Assembly (NCBI RefSeq): GCF_009695905.1 | Contig: NZ_VUNA01000017.1 | Span: 1 to 40,552, forward strand | From: Mogibacterium kristiansenii | GTDB taxonomy: Bacteria; Bacillota; Clostridia; Peptostreptococcales; Anaerovoracaceae | Length of the DNA stretch: 40,552 nucleotides | Direction of reading: 5' to 3' | Shown here: in pieces, positions 26,855 through 35,123 of the stretch | How the letters are laid out: each line of letters opens with the position of its first letter | How positions within the stretch are numbered: position 1 is the first letter of the stretch | Notes under the pieces: generated by a model | The model's input: only the letters and a program-made list of their open reading frames with translations | Databases searched by the model: none | Told to the model about the DNA's origin: nothing | Translations under genes and position numbers: made by a program

Positions 26855-26944
26855 ATGTACCATCAAGTTCAAGAAATCTTCCGCACCAAAGAGAAGCGGA
26901 AAAGTAAAGTAGTAAAACTTAATCGGATTATGAAGAAAAAGTAG
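26855..26944 (+). CDS. Small basic peptide of 29 residues
   Basis: The frame starts at the ATG at 26855, 10 nt after an excellent ribosome site (GGAGG) and ends TAG at 26944. The peptide begins MYHQVQEIFRTKEKRKSK and ends NRIMKKK, with 8 Lys, 3 Arg and only 2 Glu. It has its own likely promoter upstream and a terminator whose stem begins at its stop codon. That arrangement is what a dedicated short gene looks like. It has no signal peptide or membrane helix. I recognise no family; a ribosome- or nucleic-acid-associated peptide is conceivable but is inference. Confidence 0.65.
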   Translation: MYHQVQEIFRTKEKRKSKVVKLNRIMKKK

Positions 26945-26971
26945 CGGTGCAATGGCGCCGCTACTTTTTCT
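26941..26971 (+). terminator. Terminator of the small peptide gene
   Basis: Stem GTAGCGGTGC/GCGCCGCTAC (one G-T wobble) with loop AATG, followed by TTTTTCTG. The stem overlaps the TAG stop of the peptide. Confidence 0.85.
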
Positions 26972-27056
26972 GTCGATACAGAACAAAAGTGGAAGGGAGT
27001 GCAGTCGAATGGCAAATTCGTCCGCACTTCCTTTTCCAATTCCATCCGGGGCCGGG

Positions 27057-27544
27057 GACGTGGTGCCCCTCGACGGAGGAATAAGGGATTGCGGGGTATG
27101 GAGCACCACGTCAGTAAGGGAGGCGGTTCATTCGGAGCGAGGGACGTGGTGCCCCTCCGCGAAGGAATAAGGGCTTGCGGGAGGTGAAGCACCACGTCAA
27201 TGAGGGCGTCGGCCCATCCGGGCTGAGTGACGTGGTGCCTCCGGACGAAGAAACAAGGGATTTCGGGAGGTGAAGCACCACGTCACATCGTAGACGGAGA
27301 ATTGGAATTCAAAGACTTGGTGCAAAGGAAACGAAAGAACAAGGTTTTGCGGGAGTCTTTGCACCAAGTCCAAAGGGTTGGAACTCCGAAAAGGACCAAA
27401 GACTTGGTGCAAGGGAAACGAAGGAACAAGGGCTTGCGGGGATTCGTGCACCAAGTCCGAAGGGTTGGAACTCCGAAAAGGACCAAAGACTTGGTGCAAA
27501 GGAAACGCAGAAACAAGGGTTTGCGGGAGTCCTTGCACCAAGTC
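27057..27544 (+). repeat. Tandem hairpin arrays C and D, three units each, with an arm switch
   Basis: Three 56-bp units with arms GACGTGGTGC/GCACCACGTC start at 27057, 27143 and 27229 (86-bp period). They pass directly into three 57-bp units with arms GACTTGGTGCA/TGCACCAAGTC starting at 27314, 27401 and 27488 (87-bp period). Both sets keep the loop core ACGRARRAAYAAGG. The array sits between the convergent small peptide and histidine kinase genes. The rest of the gap (26972-27056 and 27545-27587) holds nothing I can assign. Confidence 0.95.
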
Positions 27545-27587
27545 CGAAGCCGCGGAGCGGCGCACCACTAATCGGCGAAGCCCACGC

Positions 27588-28937
27588 CTACATCGGCCGT
27601 CTCGGGATGCGCACCGTGAAGGTGGTGCCCTTGCCCGGGATGCTGTCCACGTGAACCGTCGCGTGATGGATCATCAGCGCGTGTTTTACGATGGAGAGGC
27701 CTAGTCCGGTGCCGCCCACCTCCTTGGAACGGCTCTTGTCCACCCGGTAGAACCGTTCGAAGATGCGGCTTTGGGCGTCCTCCGGGATGCCGATTCCGGA
27801 ATCGGACACCGTCAGAAGGATTTCCGATTCCGTCGGTTCCAGGTGCACGTGCACGTAGCCGCCGGAGTGGTTGTATTTAATGCCGTTTTCGCAGAGGTTG
27901 TAGACGATGCTGTACAGGGTTTCCGGAATCCCGTGCATCGGACAGGATTTTCCCTGGAGGGAAATGGACACGCCCGCCTCTTCCGCTGGAATTTCCAGAC
28001 AGTCCACCGCATTCTCGGCGATGGTGAAGAGATCCGTATCCTCCCACTTCATTTCCGGGGCACCGCTGTCCAGCTTGCTCAGGCCGATGGTGTCCTCCAC
28101 CAGCTTGGCCATCCGCAGGGATTCCGAGCGGATTTTTGCGGCGAAAGGCCGGATGTCCTTTTCCTGAACCATGCCGTTTTCCAGCAGCTCCGCGTATCCG
28201 GAGATGGCGTGGAGCGGTGTCTTCAGTTCGTGAGACACGTTGGCGGTGAAATCCTGACGAATCTGCGCCGACCGGGCAATTTCGTCTCGGTCCTTCCGCA
28301 GCTGCTCCTGCTGCTGGGTCATACGGCGGATCAGCGGAGCGATTTCCTTGAAATCGTCCTCATCCACGTGCTGAATGGCCTCATCCAGGTTCAACTTGTT
28401 GATTGGCTCCACGATTTTCCAGGAAAGCCGGGAAGCCAGCCACAGAGAAATGAGGATGGCGAATATTGCTACAAACGCGATGGATGGGGCGATGCCCAGA
28501 AGCACCATCCACACCGGTTTCTGGTCGATGGACACCCGGAGCACGCTCTTGTCGGACAGGCGTTCCGCGGCGTAAAGTTGTTTTACGGAAAGGGTGTTGG
28601 AGTAGCGAACGCTTTGGCCGAAACCGTCCTTCTCCGCCTCTTTGATCTCCTCACGTCCTTTGTGATTGCCCATGGAATCCACGTCCGCCCGGTTGTCGAA
28701 GAGCACCGTGCCGTCCGCAGCGACCCAGGTAATTCGGTAGCTGTCGGAATCTAATTTATGAAGATATTTTTTGCCGTTCAGTTCCACGCCTTTGGCAGCC
28801 AGATGGGTTTCGTCCACCAGCTGCTCTCGCTGCGTGGTATCCACGTAATCGTACAATGCCGCCATGATGATAATCAGGGAGGCGGTCAGCACCAGGATGG
28901 AAACCATCCAGATGGAGCGAAAAATTTTCTTACTCAC
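27588..28937 (-). CDS. PhoR-like sensor histidine kinase
   Basis: A protein of 449 residues. The GTG at 28937 is chosen because GGAGG lies 7 nt upstream and it overlaps the regulator gene end by 8 bp. Transmembrane helices at about 10-30 and 150-175 flank an extracellular sensor domain (about 31-148). A HAMP-like segment is followed by HisKA with phospho-acceptor H236 (NVSHELKTPLHAISGY), and HATPase motifs (N box NLCENGIKYNH, G1 DSGIGIP, G2 GGTGLGLSI). This is the classic PhoR/PhoP-partner layout. It pairs with the upstream regulator, and Pho-box-like repeats upstream support a phosphate-type role. Confidence 0.91.
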   Translation of the reverse strand: MSKKIFRSIWMVSILVLTASLIIIMAALYDYVDTTQREQLVDETHLAAKGVELNGKKYLHKLDSDSYRITWVAADGTVLFDNRADVDSMGNHKGREEIKEAEKDGFGQSVRYSNTLSVKQLYAAERLSDKSVLRVSIDQKPVWMVLLGIAPSIAFVAIFAILISLWLASRLSWKIVEPINKLNLDEAIQHVDEDDFKEIAPLIRRMTQQQEQLRKDRDEIARSAQIRQDFTANVSHELKTPLHAISGYAELLENGMVQEKDIRPFAAKIRSESLRMAKLVEDTIGLSKLDSGAPEMKWEDTDLFTIAENAVDCLEIPAEEAGVSISLQGKSCPMHGIPETLYSIVYNLCENGIKYNHSGGYVHVHLEPTESEILLTVSDSGIGIPEDAQSRIFERFYRVDKSRSKEVGGTGLGLSIVKHALMIHHATVHVDSIPGKGTTFTVRIPRRPM

Positions 28938-29607
28938 CGGTATCCTCCATTCTGTAACCCACTCCGCGGACGGTGGCAATCATCCCGCCGCAGCTTCCCA
29001 GCTTGGTCCGCAGAGTTCCGATATGGACATCCACCGTCCGGGTTTCCCCGACGAAGTCAATGCCCCAGATCGAGGAAAGAAGCTGCTCCCGGGAGAATGC
29101 CTTGCCCAGATTTTCCATAAAAGTACGAAGGAGTTCATATTCCTTCAAGGTCAGGGTGACCGGCTGGTCGTGGACGGAAACCTGATGCTTGACGGTGTTC
29201 AGGGCAATGCCTCCGCACATCAGCACCGGCGCATCCTCTTTCGGGGTGGTGCGGCGAAGTACGGCTTTGATGCGGGAAATCATCTCCATCATGCCGAAGG
29301 GTTTTGACAGGTAGTCATCGGCGCCCAGATCCAATCCAATCACCTTATCGTATTCCGAATCCTTTGCCGTTGCCATGATCACCGGAATGTTCCGGGTCAG
29401 AGGCGAGGCTTTCAGTTCCTTGAGAATGGCGATGCCGTCTTCCCCCGGCAGCATGATATCCAGAAGAATCAGTTCCGGCGTCTCCTGTTTCATTGCATCC
29501 CAGAAAGGAACGCTGTCCGGGAAACCATTGGCGGAAAAACCCGCCGTGTTCAAAGTATACAGCATCAGATCCCGGATGCTCTGATCGTCTTCTACGCAAT
29601 ATATCAT
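28930..29607 (-). CDS. PhoP/PhoB-like OmpR-family response regulator
   Basis: A protein of 225 residues. The receiver domain has CVEDDQ, phospho-acceptor D50 (LLDIMLPGEDG), ATAKD and SKPFG. The winged-helix output domain (about 125-222) has LTLKEYELLRTFMENLGK, the VWG-like SSIWGIDF, TRTVDVHIGTLRTKLG and VRGVGYRME, all typical of PhoB/PhoP. The ribosome site GGAGG precedes the ATG. It is the first gene of a two-gene operon with the kinase and diverges from the TetM-NYN gene. Confidence 0.92.
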   Translation of the reverse strand: MIYCVEDDQSIRDLMLYTLNTAGFSANGFPDSVPFWDAMKQETPELILLDIMLPGEDGIAILKELKASPLTRNIPVIMATAKDSEYDKVIGLDLGADDYLSKPFGMMEMISRIKAVLRRTTPKEDAPVLMCGGIALNTVKHQVSVHDQPVTLTLKEYELLRTFMENLGKAFSREQLLSSIWGIDFVGETRTVDVHIGTLRTKLGSCGGMIATVRGVGYRMEDTGE

Positions 29608-29638
29608 ACCGAAACCTCCTCGTGTTCGTTTTCTTTGC

Positions 29639-29684
29639 TTCTTTATGGTACAATCTTAAAATTCTTTATGGTACAATCTTAAAA
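29639..29684. repeat. Two abutting perfect 23-bp direct repeats in the divergent promoter region
   Basis: The 23-bp unit occupies 29639-29661 and 29662-29684 without any mismatch; it contains TATGGTACAAT and ends CTTAAAA. On the + strand each copy carries an extended -10 (TGGTACAAT); on the minus strand each carries TTTTAAGATTG. Tandem sites about two helical turns apart can bind a regulator on one face of the DNA. They lie 32 bp upstream of the response regulator start. Confidence 0.75.
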
Positions 29685-29713
29685 CTTCAATGTAAGGAAC
29701 ATTATCATGAATC

Positions 29714-29730
29714 TGTAAAATCTGTGTAAA
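29714..29730 (-). promoter_or_regulatory. Pho-box-like direct repeat upstream of the regulator-kinase operon
   Basis: On the minus strand the sequence reads TTTACA-N5-TTTACA, which fits the Bacillus PhoP box TTHACA-N5-TTHACA (11-bp spacing). It lies about 107 bp upstream of the response regulator ATG, with a GATAAT -10 candidate 7 nt downstream. Autoregulation is inferred. Confidence 0.55.
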
Positions 29731-29770
29731 GTCGGAAATCACCGCCAATCCGGCCTTTTTTTATGGAAAT

Positions 29771-29807
29771 TTTACACAAATTCTACCACTCATGGTATCA
29801 TTACAAT
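29771..29807 (+). promoter_or_regulatory. Promoter of the TetM-NYN gene with a Pho-box-like site in place of a -35
   Basis: A -10 box TACAAT (29802-29807) has no recognisable -35. At the right place instead is TTTACA-N5-TCTACC (29771-29787), a PhoP-box-like repeat centred about 35 bp before the expected start near 29814. PhoP-activated promoters in Bacillus carry their boxes at this position. The second half-site is imperfect. Confidence 0.45.
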
Positions 29808-29834
29808 ATCATAAAGGCGAAAGGAATTCCATTC

Positions 29835-32453
29835 ATGAAGAAATTGATTATGGGAATATTGGCTCACGTTGACGCGGGTAAAACCACTTTGTCGGAGGGC
29901 TTGCTCTACCGGTCTGGCGAAATTCGGCGGTTGGGCCGGGTGGATCACGGGGACTCCTATCTGGATGGAAATTCCGTGGAGCGAAACCGAGGCATTACGG
30001 TGTTCTCGAAGCAGGCCCGGTTCCAAGCGGGAAACACGGAGGTGACCTTCCTGGACACTCCGGGACACGTGGATTTTTCGGCGGAAATGGAGCGGGTGCT
30101 GTCGGTAATCGACCTGGCGGTGCTGATTATCTCAGCACCGGACGGCATCCAAAGCCACACGGAAACCCTGTGGAAGCTGTTGCGTCAGCGGAACATTCCG
30201 GTGATGGTGTTCGTCAACAAGATGGACCTGGCGGTTCGGGAGCGGGAGACGATTATAGAAGAATTAGAGGAAGCCTTCGGGGAGGGCTTCGTGAATTTCA
30301 GCCGGAACCGGGATAGTGAGGAGTTCCTGGACGACCTGACTTTGGCGGTGCCGGAGCTGGCGGAGCAGGTGCTGATGGATCGGCCGGTAGGGGATGAGGA
30401 TATCGCCCGGGCCGTTCGGGAACGGCGGCTGTACCCGTGTATTTTTGGGTCTGCCCTGAAAATGCAGGGAATCGAGTACCTGATGGACTGCCTGGATCGG
30501 TATACGGAGGAGCCGGCCTATGACGAGACCTTCGGCGCAAAGGTGTTCAAAGTGAGCCGGGACGAACGGGGGGAGCGATTGGTGTTCCTTCGGCTTACCG
30601 GGGGAAAGCTGGCGGTGCGCACCCTGCTGCACGGCACCGATGAGAACGGGGAGCCGTGGGAAGAGAAGGTGAATCAGATTCGATTCTATTCCGGAATGAA
30701 ATACCGTTCCGCCGATGAGGCGGAAGCGGGAGCCGTATGCGCGGTCACCGGCCTGTCCCACGTGATTCCTGGCGACGCGCTGGGCAGCGCAGACCCGGAC
30801 AGCGGCGAGGTGCTGGAACCTTTCATGACCTACAGCGTCATCGTACCGGAGGGCATGGACGTGCATACCGTGCTGCGCCATTTCCGGGAACTGGGAGAGG
30901 AAGACCCGAAGCTGCACGTCACCTGGAACAGCGAGACGTCGGAAATCGGTATCCGGCTGATGGGTCAGATTCAGCTGGAGGTGCTTCGCACTATGATTGA
31001 AGAGCGATACGGATACACCGTGGAATTCGGTACCGGAAGCCTGATCTATCAGGAGACCATTCTGGATACGGTGGAAGGCGTGGGCCATTTTGAGCCCCTT
31101 CGCCACTACGCCGAGGTGCACCTGATTCTGGAACCGGGGGAGCGAGGCAGCGGCATCGTGTACAACAGCACCCTGTCGGAAGACCTGCTGGCCCGCAACT
31201 GGCAGCGGCTGATTCTGGGAAATCTGGAACAGAAAGAGCATCGAGGCGTGCTGCTGGGGGCACCGTTGACGGATGTAAAAATAACATTGGCCGCGGGCAA
31301 AGCCCACGAGAAGCACACCAGCGGCGGAGATTTTCGGGAGGCGGCCTGCCGGGCGGTTCGAAACGGGCTGATGAAGGCGGAATCGGTGATTTTGGAACCC
31401 TGGTTCACTTTCCGCATCGAGGTGCCCACCGGTTATGTGGGCAGAGCCATGACGGATATTCAACAGATGGGCGGAAAAATCGGCAATCTGGAACAGTCCG
31501 GCGACCGTTCTGTGGTTCCGGGAGAAGCGCCGGCGGCCGGTTTAATGGATTATCCGGTGACACTGGCATCCTATACCGGCGGTCAGGGAAGAATTCTCTG
31601 TTCGTTGAAAGGGTACGACGTGTGCCACAATCCGGAGGAGGTACTGGCCCGCAGTTCCTATGAGCCGGAGCGGGATCTGGAAAACCCGGCGGATTCGGTG
31701 TTCGTGTCCCACGGCGCCGGCAATATCGTTCCCTGGGACGAGGTGGAAGCGCACATGCACCTGCCTTCCGCCCTTCGCAGCAGCGCCCCGGAGGAAAGCG
31801 TGCGGGATATGCGCCGGGAACGGCTGCGCCAAACCATGGCTTCCGACGAAGAGCTTCGGGCGATTTTCGAACGCACCTACGGCAAGAGCAAAAAAATCAT
31901 GCGCAAGGGTCCGGTGGAACGGCGGACGAAGCAGGACGATATTGCGTCCGCAGAGGCTTTGGCCCGCAATGAAGAAATCCGAAAAAAACACATGCGGCCG
32001 GCAAAGGGAACCGGGGAGGCGAAATCCGATCTGGTAATCATCGACGGGTACAACCTGATTAACTATTCGGAAACCCTGCGAGACCTGGCCAACCAAGACC
32101 TGGGGGCGGCCCGGCAGCAGCTCATCGACCGGTTGGTGAACTATCAGGGGTACATGCAGTGCGAGCTGATTGTGGTGTTCGATGCCTATAAAGTCCCGTA
32201 CGGCGTGGGGTCTGTGGAGCAGCATTTTGGCGTACAGGTCATCTATACAAAGGAAGAAGAACCGGCAGACATCCTCATCGGCAAAATGGTGGATGAAGCA
32301 AAGGGGACCCGATCCATCCGGGTCATCTCTTCGGATGCGCTGGTGCAGCAGAATGCTTTGGGGCACGGAGCAGATCGGTATTCTTCCCGAGAATTTCTGG
32401 AGAAGCTGGAAGAGGCGGAGAAGGAAATCCGAGAAGTACTGGAGGAATTGTAG
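29835..32453 (+). CDS. TetM/EF-G-like ribosomal GTPase fused to a NYN (Rae1/YacP-like) nuclease domain
   Basis: A protein of 872 residues; ATG at 29835 follows AAAGGAA. The N-terminal GTPase has AHVDAGKT (10-17), switch RGIT, DTPGHVDF and NKMD, then EF-G-type domains II-V as in TetM/TetO ribosomal protection proteins (up to about 690). A Lys-rich linker leads to a NYN domain (about 733-872) with all expected acidic residues: D737 in IIDGYNLI, VVFDAYK, the EEEPAD segment and VISSDAL. The NYN part resembles YacP/Rae1, which cuts mRNA in the ribosomal A site. A ribosome-acting GTPase tied to an A-site nuclease suggests a ribosome rescue or mRNA surveillance role; tetracycline resistance is possible but untested. 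Fusions of this kind occur in other Clostridia. Confidence 0.9.
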   Translation: MKKLIMGILAHVDAGKTTLSEGLLYRSGEIRRLGRVDHGDSYLDGNSVERNRGITVFSKQARFQAGNTEVTFLDTPGHVDFSAEMERVLSVIDLAVLIISAPDGIQSHTETLWKLLRQRNIPVMVFVNKMDLAVRERETIIEELEEAFGEGFVNFSRNRDSEEFLDDLTLAVPELAEQVLMDRPVGDEDIARAVRERRLYPCIFGSALKMQGIEYLMDCLDRYTEEPAYDETFGAKVFKVSRDERGERLVFLRLTGGKLAVRTLLHGTDENGEPWEEKVNQIRFYSGMKYRSADEAEAGAVCAVTGLSHVIPGDALGSADPDSGEVLEPFMTYSVIVPEGMDVHTVLRHFRELGEEDPKLHVTWNSETSEIGIRLMGQIQLEVLRTMIEERYGYTVEFGTGSLIYQETILDTVEGVGHFEPLRHYAEVHLILEPGERGSGIVYNSTLSEDLLARNWQRLILGNLEQKEHRGVLLGAPLTDVKITLAAGKAHEKHTSGGDFREAACRAVRNGLMKAESVILEPWFTFRIEVPTGYVGRAMTDIQQMGGKIGNLEQSGDRSVVPGEAPAAGLMDYPVTLASYTGGQGRILCSLKGYDVCHNPEEVLARSSYEPERDLENPADSVFVSHGAGNIVPWDEVEAHMHLPSALRSSAPEESVRDMRRERLRQTMASDEELRAIFERTYGKSKKIMRKGPVERRTKQDDIASAEALARNEEIRKKHMRPAKGTGEAKSDLVIIDGYNLINYSETLRDLANQDLGAARQQLIDRLVNYQGYMQCELIVVFDAYKVPYGVGSVEQHFGVQVIYTKEEEPADILIGKMVDEAKGTRSIRVISSDALVQQNALGHGADRYSSREFLEKLEEAEKEIREVLEEL

Positions 32454-32475
32454 AAAATTTTGGATTGGAAATCTC

Positions 32476-32487
32476 CTGTGGTATAAT
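32476..32487 (+). promoter_or_regulatory. Extended -10 promoter of the 3D-like protein gene
   Basis: TGTGGTATAAT, an extended and consensus -10, lies 35 bp upstream of the ATG at 32522. Confidence 0.6.
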
Positions 32488-32521
32488 ACAGCTATTGTAA
32501 GGGAACGAGACAGGAGTGACT

Positions 32522-33181
32522 ATGCATCGATTAAAAAATCTCAGCAAGAAAATAATGGCGATGATTCTCGCCGCAGAACTGATTGCGGCGGCGGGAATGG
32601 TGCTGGATATTCTTTACACCGTGTATCTTACCCGGCAGAATGCCCGGCTGCAGAAGCAGGCGGAAGCGATTGCCGTAGACCTGGTGCAGAACCAGATTGC
32701 CGGTGAAGTTACCGGAACCGCAAAGAGAACGAAGAAAACCGGCGCCGACCTGATTGAAAAGGCCTATGTTCGCCGGATTGCCAAGAAGGCGGAGAATCTG
32801 GAATACGTGCCGGCATCCACCGACACCAATATCGGGGCGTCGGAAGTCTACGACATCGTACAGAGTGCCTACAGCTACAGCGGAGGCAGGCTTTCCCGGT
32901 CCAGCGGAACGGCCAACGGTCCCAACGGAAAAGAAACCTACTACAATCTGAACATGTCCGGCGTGGTTCGAACCATGCGTGGGATGGGAAATACGGATGC
33001 CTATTGGGAACGGAAGGACGGCTGCAAAATGCTGGGGAACTACATCATGGTAGCGGCGAACCTCAGTCGGCATCCGAGAGGATCCATTGTAAAAACAAGT
33101 TTGGGTTTGGCCATCGTTTGCGATACCGGCGGTTTTGCCAGCCGGAATCCGACTCAGATCGATATTGCCACCAACTGGTAA
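32522..33181 (+). CDS. Membrane-anchored protein with 3D/double-psi-barrel-like C-terminus
   Basis: A protein of 219 residues. The ATG at 32522 is 6 nt after AGGAG. One N-terminal membrane helix (about 10-33) is followed by a coiled, Lys/Arg-rich stretch (about 35-85). The C-terminal part (about 130-219) carries GCKMLGNYIMVAANL, TSLGLAIVCDTGGF and a terminal TQIDIATNW. These resemble the 3D/RlpA double-psi barrel found in secreted cell-wall proteins of Clostridia. Function is not known; a wall-associated role is inferred from topology. Confidence 0.7.
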   Translation: MHRLKNLSKKIMAMILAAELIAAAGMVLDILYTVYLTRQNARLQKQAEAIAVDLVQNQIAGEVTGTAKRTKKTGADLIEKAYVRRIAKKAENLEYVPASTDTNIGASEVYDIVQSAYSYSGGRLSRSSGTANGPNGKETYYNLNMSGVVRTMRGMGNTDAYWERKDGCKMLGNYIMVAANLSRHPRGSIVKTSLGLAIVCDTGGFASRNPTQIDIATNW

Positions 33182-33303
33182 TGCCCGGTTTACTCGGGAG
33201 AAAGAAAAATGTTTTTAGGGGAAATATGTACGGTGTTTTCACACAGGGGTTGTTTTTCTCCGCTATAATATAAGAAAATGACCTTCTGGAAGGGGGAAAC
33301 GCC

Positions 33304-34125
33304 ATGAAGATGAAAAGATGGATCGGGTGCCTTTGCGTGGCGATGCTGGTGCTGGGCATGAGCGCCTGCAGCAAGTCGGCGGATGAGGACAAATCTGCGG
33401 ATGACGGTCAGAAGACGGAGCAGGTGGAAACGGATCAGAAGAAGGATGTGGATCTCAGCCAGGTGTACACCTTGTACGATACTCTGGTTCAGGACAAGAA
33501 ATATTCGGTGGATAATTACAACTGGCAGCGGGCGGTGAGCTCGGATCTGGTGACCATTGACCGCCAGACGGCGCTGTGTGATATCAATTCGGACGGCGTG
33601 CCGGAGCTGTTTTTGATGGAAGAGGTGAACAATCATCAGGCGGACCTGCACATCTATACGGTGAAGGATGGCGAGACGGTGGAGATGAAGAGCGATGCCA
33701 ACGGCTCGGAGTCGCTGCTGTCGGATGTCGCGGCCGGAGCGGGCGTAAATTACGTGGTGTTCACCGGTAAGGATGGCAAGTTCTACATTTACCGAACCAG
33801 CGGAGATTCCTCCATCACCTATCGGGTCTGCACCTATACGGTGGACGGAACCACGCTGAAGCAGGAAGGTATGTTGGAAAATGAATACGGACCATCGGAG
33901 GACAATACCAATGAAATCTCCGATGAGTATTCCCGTAACGGAAAGAAGATCACGGTGAAACTGGGCAAGAAGCTGTTCCACGAATCCTTCCAGAATCTGG
34001 ACAAAGCGATTCTGTTCAGCGGATACGATGAAACATCCATCTGGTCCTGTTTCGATATGGATTCGGCACTGTCCGTGTCCTCGGATGATATGATAGCGCA
34101 GTTAGAGAAAGGAATGGACGATTAA
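33304..34125 (+). CDS. Lipoprotein of unknown function
   Basis: A protein of 273 residues. The signal peptide ends in lipobox GMSAC (C at about 22), then comes a charged Asp/Lys/Glu linker. The mature part holds CDINSDGVPELFLME, a calcium-loop-like 'DxNxDGxxEL' motif common in extracellular bacterial proteins with propeller-like repeats. A TATAAT box is at 33264-33269, and GGAAGGGGG lies just before the ATG. Its stop codon abuts the next ATG with no gap, so the two are probably translationally coupled. No named family recognised. Confidence 0.8.
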   Translation: MKMKRWIGCLCVAMLVLGMSACSKSADEDKSADDGQKTEQVETDQKKDVDLSQVYTLYDTLVQDKKYSVDNYNWQRAVSSDLVTIDRQTALCDINSDGVPELFLMEEVNNHQADLHIYTVKDGETVEMKSDANGSESLLSDVAAGAGVNYVVFTGKDGKFYIYRTSGDSSITYRVCTYTVDGTTLKQEGMLENEYGPSEDNTNEISDEYSRNGKKITVKLGKKLFHESFQNLDKAILFSGYDETSIWSCFDMDSALSVSSDDMIAQLEKGMDD

Positions 34126-34782
34126 ATGGCGGAGAATACGCAGACGGTGAAGCTGAGAGTAATGGAAGAAGCGAATTTTCGGGAACTGTACCACCGGTAT
34201 CAATACATTGAATGCCCGGAAGATATGGACGCACTGAAGAATGCTTTTACCGTTATGGAAGGAGCGACCGGAATTCTGACATACTGCTATATCGAGGAGG
34301 GGCTGGGCCTCAGCTTCTACATCCTGTGTTCCGCAAAGATGGACGGGACCGAGCTGGAAGCGGGGCCGGATGTGACGGCGCAGATGGCACGGGTTCGCTA
34401 CGGCGACGTGTGCTACAAGAAATTCCTGGATCAGGGCGAGCTGGATGTGGATTGGAGCGCCTTTGACGGCATTGCGGCGCAGACGCGGGAGCAGTTCGAA
34501 ACCAAGGAAAAACTGCGCCAGCTGATTTACGACCTGGAGCTGATTGACGGAAGCCGGAACGTGGAGTGCCCGGAATACGTCAGCGTCATCGTGCAGAAGG
34601 CGGGGCTGTATCCGGAATACGTGTGGGTGAAGTGTACCGGCTTCGGCGAGACGGAGATTTACGGCGAACTGCTGGAAGCGCCGAAGCAGGATTTCGGCCT
34701 GCGGAAGGACGATGCGATTACCTTCCAGATGGTACAGGCAGAGGGCAAAATCTACCTGATGTGGGTGCCGGATGCAGAGTAG
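34126..34782 (+). CDS. Hypothetical protein with DUF2314/DUF2185-like C-terminus
   Basis: A protein of 218 residues, starting directly after the lipoprotein stop (TAAATG). No signal peptide or membrane helix, so it is likely cytoplasmic. The C-terminal part PEYVWVKCTGFGETEIYGELLEAP followed by GLRKDDAITFQMV resembles small domains of the DUF2314/DUF2185 kind, seen in some immunity-like proteins. That resemblance is weak and from pattern only. A terminator follows. Confidence 0.65.
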   Translation: MAENTQTVKLRVMEEANFRELYHRYQYIECPEDMDALKNAFTVMEGATGILTYCYIEEGLGLSFYILCSAKMDGTELEAGPDVTAQMARVRYGDVCYKKFLDQGELDVDWSAFDGIAAQTREQFETKEKLRQLIYDLELIDGSRNVECPEYVSVIVQKAGLYPEYVWVKCTGFGETEIYGELLEAPKQDFGLRKDDAITFQMVQAEGKIYLMWVPDAE

Positions 34783-34872
34783 CGAATAAGTGGGCGCCAC
34801 GCGGGCGGGCGCCGAATAGTTAGGCGCGGGACAGTTGACACGGAATAGTTGGAATAAGAAGTGATGCTTAAT

Positions 34873-34912
34873 GGTGTCGGCGATGAACGGATTCATCGCC
34901 GGCACTGTTTTT
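34873..34912 (+). terminator. Terminator after the lipoprotein/hypothetical pair
   Basis: Stem GTGTCGGCGATGAA/TTCATCGCCGGCAC (one wobble) with loop CGGA, followed by TGTTTTTA. Confidence 0.88.
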
Positions 34913-34963
34913 ATATGGCCGGCCGGCGGGAATGGAGGGATTCAGCCGCCGGCGGAGGTGAGA

Positions 34964-35101
34964 GTTTGCGCCCAACACCCGGGAAAGCCTTATTCTTCCG
35001 TTGAGAGGCGCAAACCTTTTGCCGGGGAAAGGCGCCGGCGGCGGTGGGGGTTTGCGCCTCACACCTCGGAAAGCCTTATTCTTCCGTTGAGAGGCGCAAA
35101 C
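34964..35101 (-). repeat. Two units of F-type hairpin (GTTTGCGCC arms)
   Basis: Two hairpins start with GTTTGCGCC at 34964 and 35050, an 86-bp offset, and end in GGCGCAAACC. The loops contain GAAAGCCTTATTCTTCCG, the reverse complement of the superfamily core. They belong with the large array at 39178-40367. Confidence 0.92.
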
Positions 35102-35123
35102 CGGTTTCCCGGGAGCCGGCGCA

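Noticed and set aside
35050-35072. Shared word GCGCCTCACAC between an F-type hairpin and the CRISPR repeat
   Set aside because: Only 11 nt in GC-rich palindromic DNA, and the other units do not keep it; likely chance.
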